64,000 nucleotides of DNA from positions 806,001 through 870,000 of the forward strand of contig NZ_FWXV01000001.1 of NCBI RefSeq assembly GCF_900176515.1, written 5' to 3'. The stretch comes from Kibdelosporangium aridum (GTDB lineage Bacteria > Actinomycetota > Actinomycetes > Mycobacteriales > Pseudonocardiaceae). The notes beneath the pieces were generated by a model, which did not search any database, was not told where the DNA came from, and saw only the letters and a program-made list of their open reading frames with translations. Shown here in pieces: positions 9,022 through 18,468 of the stretch (the first letter of the stretch is position 1; the number at the start of each line of letters is the position of its first letter). The position numbers were made by a program, and so were the translations under genes.

Positions 9022-11772
9022 ATGCGGCCCGAAATCGACATCCACGTGCTCGGGCCGTGGGAGATCCGGCGGGACGGCGAGATCGTGGCGATCCCGCCGG
9101 GGCAGTTGCGCGTTCTGCTGGCCGCACTGGTGATCTCGGTCGGCCAACCAGTCACCACCGACACGCTGGCCGAACGGCTTTGGCCAGAGGAGCAGCCCGG
9201 CAACGCACGTGGGTCGTTGCACACGTATGTCGGCCGCGTGCGGCAGTTGCTCGGCCACGACGTCATCCGGCGCGTCTCCGCCGGCCGTTATCAGCTCAGC
9301 GTCGAGCCGGATCGAGTCGACCTCTACCGGTTCCGCGAGCTGCTGCGGCAATCTCGCACGCAGCTGAGCCCGCACCAGGAACTGGCGCTGTTGTACGAGG
9401 CGTTGCGGCTCTGGCGCGGCAGGCCGTTCTCCGATGTCGCCTCGTCCTGGGTGGACAGGGACGTCGTGCCGAGGCTGACCGAGGAGTGGTTCGCCGCGAC
9501 CGAGCGGCGGATCGACATCGAGATGGACGTCCGGCAACCCGAGTCCATCATCGCCGAGCTGCACGAGCTGACCGGCCAATACCCGACCAGGGAGTCGCTG
9601 TGGGTCCGGCTGATCTTGGCGTTGCACCGGGCTGGCAGGCGTGAGGACGCGCTGGTCGCGTACGCCCAGGTCTTCCGGGTGCTCAGTGACGAGTTCGGCA
9701 TCGATCCCGGCGCGGAGCTGCAGCGGTTGCGCCGTGAGGTGCTGCAAGGGCACCCCACGGCGGTGCTCCGGGCGCCAGCGCCACGCCAGCTGCCGCATGA
9801 CATCGCCAAGTTCACCGGCAGGCAGGAGGAACTGACCAAACTCGACTCACTGCTGACCAACCTCGACGGCGCGCCGATCATCGTCTCGATCGACGGTGCG
9901 CCAGGGATGGGCAAGACCGCGCTGGCCCTGCACTGGGCGCACCGGGTCGCCGACAAGTACTCCGATGTCCAGCTCTACCTCAACCTGCGCGGTTACGGCC
10001 CGGGCGAGCCCGTGCCGCCGGACGCGGCGGCCGAGGCGCTGTTGCGTGAGCTCGGGGTCTCCGGCGATGCCATTCCGTCTGATGTGGACGAACGGTCGGC
10101 ACTGCTGCGGAGCAAGCTGTCCGACCGGCGGCCGTTGATCCTGTTGGACAACGCGCGGGACGCGGGCCAAGTGCGGCCGTTGCTGCCGGGTTCGTCCGCG
10201 CTGGTGATCGTCACGAGCCGCAACCAGCTGCGCGGACTGTCGGTTCGGGACGGCGCCCACCGCGTGACGCTGAACCCGATGTCCCATCGGCAGGCCATCG
10301 ACTTGCTGTCGTCGGCCATCGGGCCACACCGCGTGGCCGAAGAGCCCACGGCGGCGGCACGACTGGTGAGGTTGTGCGACTACCTGCCGCTGGCGCTGGC
10401 GATCGTGGCCGAACGCGCCCACCGCACCGATTCGCTGGCGGACGTGGTGCTGGCGTTGGAAGACGAGAAGGCGCGGCTGGACAACCTCGGTAGCGGCGAC
10501 GACGATCCGCATACCGACCTGCGCGCGGCACTGTCGTGGTCCTACCGCGCCTTGCGCAAGTCCGCGGCGTTGATGTTCCGCAAGCTCGGCTTGTTGCCCG
10601 CCAACGACATCGGCCTTGACGCCGCCGCGGCGTTGAGCGGAATGCCGCGCGGGCAAGCGAAGGACGCGCTGGACCAGCTGATCGCGACCAACCTGCTCGA
10701 ACAACCACGCCCTGGCCGATACCAGCTGCACGACCTGATTCGCTTGTACGCCACCAAGATGGTGATGATTCACGAGGTGCAGGCTGAGCGGGACGAGGCG
10801 ATCGAGCGCGTGCTCGACTGGTACCTGCACGCCGCGGTGGCCGCGGACAAAGTGCTGATCCCGCACCGCAACCGGGACTTCGTAGCGCCGCACAAGGCGC
10901 GGATCCCGCCGCCGGTCTTCGTCGATGCCAAGGAAGTCACCGCCTGGTTCGAGGATGAGTACGAGTCGCTGCGTTCGATCACCGCGTGGGCGGCGACCAA
11001 CGGCTGGGACGGTCACGCGTGGCGCATCGCGATGGCGTTGACGACGTTGTTCGACAGTGCGGTGCCGTGGCGGGAAGGCCTCAAGTTCTTCCAGTCCGCA
11101 CTGGACGGTGCCAAGGCCGCGGGGGAGCGCGCGGGCGAGGCGTACCTGCTGAATTCTGTCGGCTGTATTCACTTGGACAAGGAGGAATACCACAAAGCCA
11201 AGTCCTACTTCGAGCGGTCGCTCGCTCGTTTCCGCGAGCTGGACATCGCCCGCGGCCTCGGCATGACGCTGGGGAACCTGTCGATGACACACGCCAACCT
11301 CGGCGACGGCGAGATCGCCCGCGACTACGCGCGAGCCGCGCTGGACCTGTACGAGGATGTCGACTACCCGCGCGGAATCACGCAGAACCTGGACAACCTC
11401 GGCATCGCACTGCGGGTGGCCGGTGACTACGCCGCAGCGGTGGAGAGCCATCTGCAAGCCCACCAACGGTTCCTGCGGTCGGGTGACGTGATGACCGAGG
11501 CGTTCAACCAGCACAACCTAGGCCTGGCCTACGCGGCACTCGGTGACATCCCACGGGCCATCCGGGCCTTGCGGACGTCGATTTCCTTCCAGCGCGCGAC
11601 CGCCAACCGCCGCTGGGAAGCCGTCACCATGGCCGATCTGGGGAAAGTCATCAAAGCCGCCGGGCATCCCCGGATCGCGCGCAGCGTGCTGACTTCGGCG
11701 ATGAACATCATGCTGGAGCTGGCCGACCCCCGAGCCAAGGACATCGAGGCAGACCTGGCCATGATGCTCTGA
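9022..11772 (+). CDS. AfsR-type regulator (SARP-BTAD-NB-ARC-TPR)
   Basis: This 916-residue protein has a SARP DNA-binding domain at the N-terminus (IDIHVLGPWEIRRDGE to VSAGRYQL), a BTAD domain to about residue 260, an NB-ARC ATPase (Walker A GAPGMGKTALALHW; LILLDNARDAGQVRPLLPG) and a C-terminal TPR array (repeats such as GEAYLLNSVGCIHLDKEEYHKAKSYFERSL). That is the full AfsR layout. ATG 9022 has GGGGGAG about 8 nt upstream. No biosynthetic gene cluster lies next to it, so the target may be elsewhere; the following secreted protein at 11850 could be in the same transcript (77-bp gap). Confidence 0.92.
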   Translation: MRPEIDIHVLGPWEIRRDGEIVAIPPGQLRVLLAALVISVGQPVTTDTLAERLWPEEQPGNARGSLHTYVGRVRQLLGHDVIRRVSAGRYQLSVEPDRVDLYRFRELLRQSRTQLSPHQELALLYEALRLWRGRPFSDVASSWVDRDVVPRLTEEWFAATERRIDIEMDVRQPESIIAELHELTGQYPTRESLWVRLILALHRAGRREDALVAYAQVFRVLSDEFGIDPGAELQRLRREVLQGHPTAVLRAPAPRQLPHDIAKFTGRQEELTKLDSLLTNLDGAPIIVSIDGAPGMGKTALALHWAHRVADKYSDVQLYLNLRGYGPGEPVPPDAAAEALLRELGVSGDAIPSDVDERSALLRSKLSDRRPLILLDNARDAGQVRPLLPGSSALVIVTSRNQLRGLSVRDGAHRVTLNPMSHRQAIDLLSSAIGPHRVAEEPTAAARLVRLCDYLPLALAIVAERAHRTDSLADVVLALEDEKARLDNLGSGDDDPHTDLRAALSWSYRALRKSAALMFRKLGLLPANDIGLDAAAALSGMPRGQAKDALDQLIATNLLEQPRPGRYQLHDLIRLYATKMVMIHEVQAERDEAIERVLDWYLHAAVAADKVLIPHRNRDFVAPHKARIPPPVFVDAKEVTAWFEDEYESLRSITAWAATNGWDGHAWRIAMALTTLFDSAVPWREGLKFFQSALDGAKAAGERAGEAYLLNSVGCIHLDKEEYHKAKSYFERSLARFRELDIARGLGMTLGNLSMTHANLGDGEIARDYARAALDLYEDVDYPRGITQNLDNLGIALRVAGDYAAAVESHLQAHQRFLRSGDVMTEAFNQHNLGLAYAALGDIPRAIRALRTSISFQRATANRRWEAVTMADLGKVIKAAGHPRIARSVLTSAMNIMLELADPRAKDIEADLAMML

Positions 11773-11849
11773 CGCAACCTGCGCCGGTGATCGAACGTCC
11801 TGCAGAGAAGCCGGATTTTCCGGTGCATTCTCGAGGGGAGTCGAGAACG

Positions 11850-12401
11850 ATGTCACGCAGGACATTGCTGCTCTTGATCGTAACAGTGGCCGCGTTGCTG
11901 GTGCCACTGTCCGCGGCGGCGGCACCGACACCACCAGCCGCACCAGCCGCACCAGCGGCCTGCGGCGTCACGTGGGGTTCACAGAAGAAGATGGCACCGT
12001 CCACGATGTTCGGCGAACTCGTGGACATCCGCACAGGCAGGCATGACTGCTACGACCGGCTGGTGCTGGGCTTCACTTCGCACGTCGACGGATTCGTGGT
12101 GTCCTATGTGGATCAGCTGGTCGAGGACCCGACCGGTGTGCCGATCCCGCTGCGCGGCGAGGCAAGGCTGTCGGTTGCCGCGCACGGACCCGCGTACAAC
12201 GACAACGGTCAGCCGACTTACACGTTCCAGAACCGCAACGAGCTCGTCGACCTCACCGGGTATCAGACGTTCCGCCAACTGGCATGGGCCGGTTCGTTCG
12301 AGGCGATCACCACGGTCGGGCTTGGTGTCCGTGCGCGGCTGCCGTTCCGCGTGTTCACGTGGGACAACAAGGTCATCGTGGACGTCGCCCACACCTGGTG
12401 A
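11850..12401 (+). CDS. secreted AMIN-like domain protein
   Basis: The 183-residue protein has a clear Sec signal (MSRRTLLLLIVTVAALLVPLSAAA, cleavage near residue 25), then an Ala/Pro-rich linker. One compact beta-rich domain follows (CYDRLVLGF, VDQLVEDPTGVPIPLRGEARL, VGLGVRARLPFRVF). This is the pattern of the actinobacterial AMIN-like family, small exported domains of unknown function perhaps binding cell wall or protein partners. GAGGGGAG lies about 11 nt before the ATG. A 10-bp terminator hairpin follows immediately. Confidence 0.75.
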   Translation: MSRRTLLLLIVTVAALLVPLSAAAAPTPPAAPAAPAACGVTWGSQKKMAPSTMFGELVDIRTGRHDCYDRLVLGFTSHVDGFVVSYVDQLVEDPTGVPIPLRGEARLSVAAHGPAYNDNGQPTYTFQNRNELVDLTGYQTFRQLAWAGSFEAITTVGLGVRARLPFRVFTWDNKVIVDVAHTW

Positions 12402-12407
12402 CCGGGT

Positions 12408-12431
12408 GGGCCCTCGGGTGTCCGAGGGCCC
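12408..12431. terminator. bidirectional terminator between convergent genes
   Basis: GGGCCCTCGG and CCGAGGGCCC form a perfect 10-bp stem with a 4-nt GTGT loop. It begins 7 nt after the AMIN-like stop and ends 9 nt before the GH3 stop on the other strand. It can end transcription in both directions. Confidence 0.8.
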
Positions 12432-12439
12432 GTGTCCTG

Positions 12440-15400
12440 TCAGAGTCCCGCGCCATAGGGATAAAGCGGATTGCCGTAGGTACTCGGTGGTTGTTGTCCT
12501 GCGTCGATCCGGGCCCGGATCTCGTTGCGTTGAGCGGGTGTTGCGGCGAGGTCGTAAGGCAGGTCCCATTGCTCGGTCGCGTCGGCGGGGATGTCGCTGC
12601 CGCCTGGCCGTAGGACGTCACCCAGCGCTCGCGGCAGTTGCCAAGGCAGCCTGCCGCGAGCGGTGTAATCGCCGAACAGCAGGCTGGCCAGTGCCGGGCC
12701 CATTTCCTCGCCGCCGCGGTACGTGACCACGATGGCGCTCGCGAGGTCATGCCATTCGGTAATGACGTACGGCCGAGGCATGACCAAAGCGACTACCACC
12801 GGGATCCCCTGGCGTTGGAAGTTCTGGATGATCGAGAGCTGATCCGGTGGCAGGTAAGGCTGTTCCTTCACCCAGTTCGTGCCGTGGGTGTACGACGCCT
12901 CGCCGACGGCGACCACGGCGAGCTTCGGGGCGGGGCCAGTGTCCTGGTAGACGTTGACGCCTGCCTGGGACGCCCGTGCCTTGATCGCGTCGAGGATGTT
13001 CAACGAGCCGTATTCCTGGTGGAAGTAGCTTGTCCAGACACAGCAAGCATTCGAGTCCGCGGCCCGCGGCCCGGCCACCACGATGTTGTCGCCTCGGTTC
13101 AGCCGAAGCGGCAAGACACCGTTGTTCTTCAGCAACGTCATCGACTCGCGTGCCGCTTGGTTGGCCAGAGCCGTGTACGCCGGTGTATGGAACCGATATG
13201 GCCCGTTGACCGGATCACCGTACGGATTCTCGAACAGTCCCATTTGGAACTTCAGCCGGAGCACACGCCGCACGGCGTCGTTGATCCGAGCCGCAGGCAC
13301 ATTGGCGACGAACGACCCGATGCTGAACCCGGCCGCGCCCGGGTCCGCGCCGCCCATCACGTCGGACCCGGCGTTGGCCGCGCCGATCCACGAGCCAGAC
13401 GGCAGCCAGTCGGTCGTGATCAGACCGGTGAACCCGAGGTTCTGCCGCAGGTACGCGAGGATCTTCGCGCTGTCACCCGCTCCGGGCCCGCCGGGATCGA
13501 GGAAGGAGCTGCCCGCGTAACCCGGCATGATGTTGACCGCACCGGCTTCCATCGCCGCACGGAACGGCACCATGTGGTACTTGATGGTCACCGCGTCGAA
13601 GACGATCAAGGCCTCGCCACCGGCGCCTTCGCCTGGCCAGTGCTTGACCGTGGCGAGCACGGACGACGGGTTGAGCTCGGGCCCGCCTTGCAACCCGGCG
13701 ACCAGAGCCCGCACCTGTGCCGCCGCGACCTCCGCGTTCTCGCCGTTGCCTTCCTGGATGCGGGGGTAGAGCACCTTCGTGCCCACCTCGGCCAGCGGGC
13801 CGAGCACGCCGCGCGTGCCGACTTCGAGTTGCTCACGGCGTTGCATGTCGCCGAGTTTGTAGTCGAGCGGGTAGTTCTTGGCCGCTGCCAAAGCACTCTG
13901 CAGCGGGTACGTCGTCTTGTACCCGCTGATCGTGTCACCGGCCGAGACGAACGGGATGCCGAGCCGGGTGCCGGAGGACGCCAGCAGGATGTTGTGCAGG
14001 TCCTGCGCCTCCGCAGGACCGAAATGCCACCCGGCCTGCGGGAAGGCCTGGGCGTTGTAGAACATCTGGTACGCCTTCTCCTCGGCGGTCATCCGGCCGA
14101 GGAGATCGTTCACGCGGGTCTCGACCGGTTGACGCCAGTCCTCGTACGGCTCGATCGCGCCGTTGCGGTTCAAGTCCCTGGCACCGTTGACGATCGACAC
14201 GCCGTCGGCAACGTTCTCAGGCGTCGGCAGGTACACGCTGAACTGCCAGATGTTCGACGCGCTGCCGTCGCTGGCCACCACGAACCACTTGTAGGTCCAC
14301 CGATCGGAGATGTCCCACGTGGGTGTGTAGCTCGTGCCGCCGAGTTCGGCGACCTTCGTGTACAGGTCGATCAGGTTGCCGGAGGCGGCGAAGTCGTAGT
14401 CCTCCCGGCTGACGTTGATCCACACCTGGTAGCGGGTCGCGCCGGGCATGGCGTTCCACGACAGCGCCGGACGCCGGGTGGTCGTGATCATCGCGCCGTC
14501 GGCCGGTGCGGTCAGCGCGAACCGGCCGGTGTTGCCAGGCGCTTTGGTCGGCGGGGACAGCAAAGGCGGCTTGGTCGTCGTGGTGTCGACCGTGCCGAAG
14601 ACCTGGAACTCCCAGAGCGAGTAGCCGTAACCCGTGGCACGGGCCGTGCCCAGCATCCGGATGTACCGTCCGGTGCCGCTGATGTTGAGTGTTTCGGTGC
14701 CGCCAGTGCCGTTCGTCGTGGTGTGGATCGGTGTCCAGGTTGTGGTGTCGTTGGACGTCTCGATCCGGTAGCCCTTGGCGTACGCGCCTTCCCAGACCAG
14801 CTTGACCTGGTTGATGGCCGCCGGGCCGCCGAGGTCGACCCGGATCCACTGCGGGTCACTGAATTGGCTGGACCACCGGGTCGTCGTCCGGCCGTCGAGT
14901 GCGGCGGCAGGTGCGTTCCCGCCCTCCCACGACGAAGCGGTCACTTGCTTGAACTCGGAGATGGGCGTGCCTGTCGGGGGAGCGGTGGTGAGTTCGCCGA
15001 AGACCTGGAACTCCCACAACGAGTAGCCCCACCCAGTGGCCCGGGTGGTGGCGAGCACCCGGACGTGACGGCCGTTCCCGTTCACCGCAAGGGTTTGCGT
15101 GCCGCCAGTGCCGGTGGCAGTCGAATAGATGTCCGACCAGCTCGACCCGTCGCCGGAGGTCTGGATCCGGAAGGCGCTGGCGTACGCGGCCTCCCAGGAG
15201 AGGATGATCCCGTCGATCCGCGCGGTGCCACCAAGATCGACCTGGATCCACTGCGGATCGCTGAACTGGCTGGACCAACGGGTGGCTGGATTGCCGTCAG
15301 TGGCGCTGGCGGCGGTGGTCGCGTCGTTCTCGATCGACGACGCGGTAGTCGTTTTGCCTTGAGACAGCAGAACACTCGCCGCCTGTGCCGTCACAACCAA

Positions 15401-15448
15401 GGACAGCAGCAAGACGAAAGCGAGCGCCAAACCCAGAACTCGGCGCAT
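12440..15448 (-). CDS. secreted GH3 glycoside hydrolase with two F5/8C (CBM32-like) modules
   Basis: The 1002-residue protein has a Sec signal (RRVLGLALAFVLLLSLVVTAQAA). Two repeats about 135 residues long follow, each with TRWSSQFSDPQWIxVDLGG and ending GYSLWEFQVFG; these are discoidin-type carbohydrate-binding modules. Then come an Ig-like segment (about 310-405) and a GH3 catalytic domain with KHWPGEG (about 602) and the nucleophile Asp in ITTDW (about 680). A GH3 C-terminal domain starts near residue 785. GH3 enzymes release terminal beta-linked glucose, xylose or GlcNAc; the exact sugar is not readable. ATG 15448 with GGAG at 6 nt is preferred over ATG 15460. A LacI-type operator lies upstream. 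Confidence 0.92.
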   Translation of the reverse strand: MRRVLGLALAFVLLLSLVVTAQAASVLLSQGKTTTASSIENDATTAASATDGNPATRWSSQFSDPQWIQVDLGGTARIDGIILSWEAAYASAFRIQTSGDGSSWSDIYSTATGTGGTQTLAVNGNGRHVRVLATTRATGWGYSLWEFQVFGELTTAPPTGTPISEFKQVTASSWEGGNAPAAALDGRTTTRWSSQFSDPQWIRVDLGGPAAINQVKLVWEGAYAKGYRIETSNDTTTWTPIHTTTNGTGGTETLNISGTGRYIRMLGTARATGYGYSLWEFQVFGTVDTTTTKPPLLSPPTKAPGNTGRFALTAPADGAMITTTRRPALSWNAMPGATRYQVWINVSREDYDFAASGNLIDLYTKVAELGGTSYTPTWDISDRWTYKWFVVASDGSASNIWQFSVYLPTPENVADGVSIVNGARDLNRNGAIEPYEDWRQPVETRVNDLLGRMTAEEKAYQMFYNAQAFPQAGWHFGPAEAQDLHNILLASSGTRLGIPFVSAGDTISGYKTTYPLQSALAAAKNYPLDYKLGDMQRREQLEVGTRGVLGPLAEVGTKVLYPRIQEGNGENAEVAAAQVRALVAGLQGGPELNPSSVLATVKHWPGEGAGGEALIVFDAVTIKYHMVPFRAAMEAGAVNIMPGYAGSSFLDPGGPGAGDSAKILAYLRQNLGFTGLITTDWLPSGSWIGAANAGSDVMGGADPGAAGFSIGSFVANVPAARINDAVRRVLRLKFQMGLFENPYGDPVNGPYRFHTPAYTALANQAARESMTLLKNNGVLPLRLNRGDNIVVAGPRAADSNACCVWTSYFHQEYGSLNILDAIKARASQAGVNVYQDTGPAPKLAVVAVGEASYTHGTNWVKEQPYLPPDQLSIIQNFQRQGIPVVVALVMPRPYVITEWHDLASAIVVTYRGGEEMGPALASLLFGDYTARGRLPWQLPRALGDVLRPGGSDIPADATEQWDLPYDLAATPAQRNEIRARIDAGQQPPSTYGNPLYPYGAGL

Positions 15449-15513
15449 ACACAGCTCCATGCAGGGTGACCGGCACCGACGAGGCAGGGGCGCCGGTGTC
15501 GTGCGGGCGTCTG

Positions 15514-15527
15514 GGAGAGCGCTCTCC
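15514..15527. promoter_or_regulatory. LacI-family (CebR-like) operator upstream of the GH3 gene
   Basis: GGAGAGCGCTCTCC is a perfect 14-bp palindrome 66 bp upstream of the GH3 start. It closely resembles the GGGAGCGCTCCC-type sites bound by CebR and related LacI repressors that control cellulose and oligosaccharide genes in actinomycetes. Release by an oligosaccharide would induce the secreted glycosidase. A weaker relative lies before the beta-helix gene at 52075. Confidence 0.7.
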
Positions 15528-15613
15528 GAGACTTAGCGTGTCCGACGAATCGCCCTTAAGTCAAGCCATGTGGGCCTATCCATGGCCGGAGAAGCGTTGG
15601 GAATGTGGGGACC

Positions 15614-16843
15614 ATGCGCCGAATTGTGATCATTGGAGCCGGCCAAGCCGGCCTCGTGCTGGCACTGGGCTTGCAGAAACGCGGTTACGACGTGACGGTC
15701 GTCGCGGAGAAGACAGCGGACGAGGTCAGGTACGGAAGGCTGATCTCCAACCAGTGCGTCTTCCACCCAGCACTGGAACGAGAACGCGAACTCGGCATCA
15801 ACCTCTGGGACGACGAAGTCCAACCAGTCGAAGAGGTCGCGTTCAACGCCGCAGGCGGCCCCGCCGGGACGGAACCAGCGATCGCATGGCGCCAGAAATT
15901 CGACCACCCAGCCCAATCAGTGGATCAACGGGTGAAGGTCTCCGACTGGATGACCTTGTTCGAGGCACAAGGTGGCGAAATCCGCCACCACAAGGTCACC
16001 CCCAACGACCTCGACGCCTACGCGGCCGAGTTCGAACTGGTGATCGTAGCGGCAGGCCGCGGACCCCAATTCGACGCACTGTTCCCCCGTAACCCCGAAT
16101 TCTCGCCCTACGCGGAGCCACAGCGAGCGATCGGGATCGCCTACGTCCGCACAAAGCACCCGATGCCACCCGGCCTGATATTCAACCTCGGCCCGCACGG
16201 CGAGAACTTCATCCTGCCAGTGCTTTCGGTACAGGGAAAGGTCCACGGAATAGGCTTCTTCGGCATCCCCGGCGGCCCGATGGACGTCTGGCACGACGTG
16301 ACGGACATCGACCAACACCTGGAGATCGGAGTAGAACTCCTGCGCGCCCATTTCCCATGGAACAAAGGAATCCTGGAGGAAGCAGAACCCGCAGGCCCAT
16401 TGGAGATGCTGCACGGAGCAATAACCCCGACAGTCCGCCACCCAGTCGGCAAGCTCCCCTCAGGCAAACTGGTCCTGGCCATGGGCGATACAGCGGTAAC
16501 CAACGACCCGGTCGGCGGCCAAGGCGCGAACATGGCAGCCCGCGCGGCAAAGTCCTATCAGGAAGCAATCCTGGCCCAAGAAGACAGGGACTTCGACGAG
16601 AAGTTCATGCACGACGCCTTCGCGAAGTACTGGGCGGTAGCACAACACGCGACCGCGTTCAACAACGCCCTACTCGCCCCACCACCAGAGCACGTACTCG
16701 CAACCTTGGACACGGCGCAGCGGGTACCGGAGGTTGCCCACCGGTTCGCGCACCTGTTTGAGAACCCGGTCGGCTACACCGGATGGCTGACAGACCGGGA
16801 GGTGTCGATGCGTTACCTACAGGAGGCAACGGCCCGGGCCTGA
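15614..16843 (+). CDS. FAD-dependent monooxygenase, StyA/indole monooxygenase family
   Basis: The 409-residue flavoprotein has an N-terminal dinucleotide fold (IGAGQAGLVLALGLQ) and features of the styrene/indole monooxygenase group: GRLISNQCVFHPALERERELG, QSVDQRVK, and the late FAD-ribose motif MGDTAVTNDPVGGQGANMA. StyA enzymes epoxidise styrene or indole using reduced FAD supplied by a separate reductase. No StyB-type reductase gene is adjacent, so a partner must be elsewhere. The start could be GTG 15605 or ATG 15614; the latter starts directly at the fold. It diverges from the GH3 gene. Confidence 0.85.
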   Translation: MRRIVIIGAGQAGLVLALGLQKRGYDVTVVAEKTADEVRYGRLISNQCVFHPALERERELGINLWDDEVQPVEEVAFNAAGGPAGTEPAIAWRQKFDHPAQSVDQRVKVSDWMTLFEAQGGEIRHHKVTPNDLDAYAAEFELVIVAAGRGPQFDALFPRNPEFSPYAEPQRAIGIAYVRTKHPMPPGLIFNLGPHGENFILPVLSVQGKVHGIGFFGIPGGPMDVWHDVTDIDQHLEIGVELLRAHFPWNKGILEEAEPAGPLEMLHGAITPTVRHPVGKLPSGKLVLAMGDTAVTNDPVGGQGANMAARAAKSYQEAILAQEDRDFDEKFMHDAFAKYWAVAQHATAFNNALLAPPPEHVLATLDTAQRVPEVAHRFAHLFENPVGYTGWLTDREVSMRYLQEATARA

Positions 16844-16920
16844 ACCTCAAGGGCGACAACCGAAACACCGAACCCACCACGAGTTGAGGGAACAGCGGAG
16901 TCGGGCATCAAGCCACAGCG

Positions 16921-17285
16921 GAGGCGCGCCAGAAGGGGCAGCGAGCGGAAGCGGGCCCGAAGCCAAAGCGGAGGCAGCGCGAGCCACAGAAAAGGGTGCG
17001 CCCCAACCAACAGCGAAGGCGCGCCCTGGCCCAAGTGGAGGCGCGCCCAAGCCACGAAAGAGGCGCGCCAAAAGTGGTAGTCGGCGCGATTTTGTGTGGA
17101 GTGGCGCCGCAAATAAGCTTGTCGGCGGGGCAGGGCCGCAGGTCCTGCCCGCTTTCCCTGCCTTTTGCGGCGCAGAGGCTCCACACCAAATCGCGCCGAC
17201 CTCTCACAGGAGCGCGCCGAAGGCGACCACAGAGCGCGCCGCGGTGAGCCAGAGCGCGCCGACCCAACCCAAGAGCGCCCCGCAG
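16921..17285. repeat. phased GCGCGCC array around a 121-bp hairpin
   Basis: The 497-bp gap 16844-17340 has no convincing gene. GCGCGCC boxes occur at 16924, 17019, 17041, 17063, 17212, 17234 and 17254, with degenerate copies near 16951, 16997 and 17275. The successive spacings are about 20-22 bp, or two helical turns. Boxes left of centre read GAGGCGCGCC or close to it, those right of centre AGAGCGCGCC. Between them is a hairpin, 17080-17200, with 22-bp arms (one mismatch), a second stem GCGCCGC/GCGGCGC and a third GGCAGG/CCTGCC. ORFs crossing it are low-complexity and look spurious. Function unknown. Confidence 0.7.
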
Positions 17286-17340
17286 CGACCAACAAAGACC
17301 CCGAGGAATGAAGCCACCCCCACCGGGGTAACAATCCGAC

Positions 17341-18468
17341 GTGGTCGCAACCTACCTGCTCCCGGTCCAGACGGCGTTGCTGCTGTTCCCGATAGTCGTC
17401 CTGGTAGTCATGTTGCCGGTAGCAGTAGTGAGCTACCGCCGCAGAGGACGCGCAGGAGGCTGGGCGAACGTCATCTTCTACGCCTTCCTCTTCTACCTCC
17501 TCGCCGCCGTAATGCAGACGATCATGCCCCTCCCGCGAAACCCGGAGTGGTACTGCGCAACCCAAAACTACGCGAGCACACCTCAACTCCGGCCCTTCTA
17601 CTTCATCGAAGTCATCGAGCAGCGTGCCAGGGGCCGCTGGACCCCGGGAGCGATGCTCCGCAACCCTGCCCTCTGGAGCACCGCCCTCAACGTCGTCCTG
17701 CTCGCCCCGCTCGGCTTCTTCCTGCGCTACATGGCGAAAACCCGCTTCGTAGCGGCCATCGCGATCGGCTTCGGCACGTCCCTGCTGTTCGAACTCACCC
17801 AGCTCACCGGCCTCTGGTTCGTGTATCCCTGCGCGTACCGGCTGTTCAGTGTGGACGACCTGATCCTCAACACAACCGGCGCGGCGATCGGCTGGCTGAT
17901 CGCGGGCCCGTTGACCCGCTGGCTGCCCAACCTCGAACCTGACCGAGACCGAAAGCGTTACGCGGGCCGGGTAACCCCGAGCCGCCGAGTCTTCGCCTTC
18001 CTCGCCGACGCCATCGGATTCGCCACCCTGACAGCGTTCGTCCTCGGCATCATGACGCTGTTCGGCGGTTCACCCCAAGGCCCGGTCATCGTGATCCTGG
18101 GCGGAGTCTGGTTCCTGCTGATCCCAACGCTGACAGGCGCGACCCCAGGCAAACGGGCGATGCTCCTGCGCATCGAGCGCACCAACGGCCACCGCGCAGG
18201 CCCGATCTCCTTGGCGGTGCGCTACGGGATCCTGTTGTCCCCGTTGTGGTTGCTGTGGATCGCGTTGTCCGTCGACGATTGGGACATCTTCGCCAACCCC
18301 GAACAGTTGCTCATCCCCGCGGGTGCGGTGATCTCCCTCCTCATCGTGGGCATCTGGACGCCGCTCGCCGTCTTCTTCGGCGACGAATCGGCTCCTTACG
18401 AGCGGCTTTCCCGGACAGTCAACGTCGCGGTCGTGCGAGAAAGGGCGAGCGATAAGGTCGCCCGATGA
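17341..18468 (+). CDS. VanZ-RDD fusion membrane protein
   Basis: This 375-residue protein has two membrane domains. The first (residues about 5-195) is VanZ-like: NVVLLAPLGFFLRYM, then FELTQLTGLW and VDDLILNTTGAAIGW. The second (about 210-360) is an RDD domain (RRVFAFLADAIGFATLTAFVLG, then TPGKRAMLLRIER). VanZ gives low-level teicoplanin resistance in enterococci by an unclear route; RDD proteins are small membrane proteins, some linked to ion exchange. The GTG start at 17341 has only a weak GGGG about 13 nt upstream. Its stop overlaps the start of the next gene. Confidence 0.85.
   Translation: MVATYLLPVQTALLLFPIVVLVVMLPVAVVSYRRRGRAGGWANVIFYAFLFYLLAAVMQTIMPLPRNPEWYCATQNYASTPQLRPFYFIEVIEQRARGRWTPGAMLRNPALWSTALNVVLLAPLGFFLRYMAKTRFVAAIAIGFGTSLLFELTQLTGLWFVYPCAYRLFSVDDLILNTTGAAIGWLIAGPLTRWLPNLEPDRDRKRYAGRVTPSRRVFAFLADAIGFATLTAFVLGIMTLFGGSPQGPVIVILGGVWFLLIPTLTGATPGKRAMLLRIERTNGHRAGPISLAVRYGILLSPLWLLWIALSVDDWDIFANPEQLLIPAGAVISLLIVGIWTPLAVFFGDESAPYERLSRTVNVAVVRERASDKVAR

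Noticed and set aside
12638..15469. 943-codon plus-strand ORF
   Set aside because: It is the antisense shadow of the GH3 glycosidase; the translation is Arg/Pro-rich with no domain.
16884..17942. 352-codon plus-strand ORF through the repeat array
   Set aside because: Low-complexity sequence over the repeats, then it runs antiphase through the VanZ-RDD gene.
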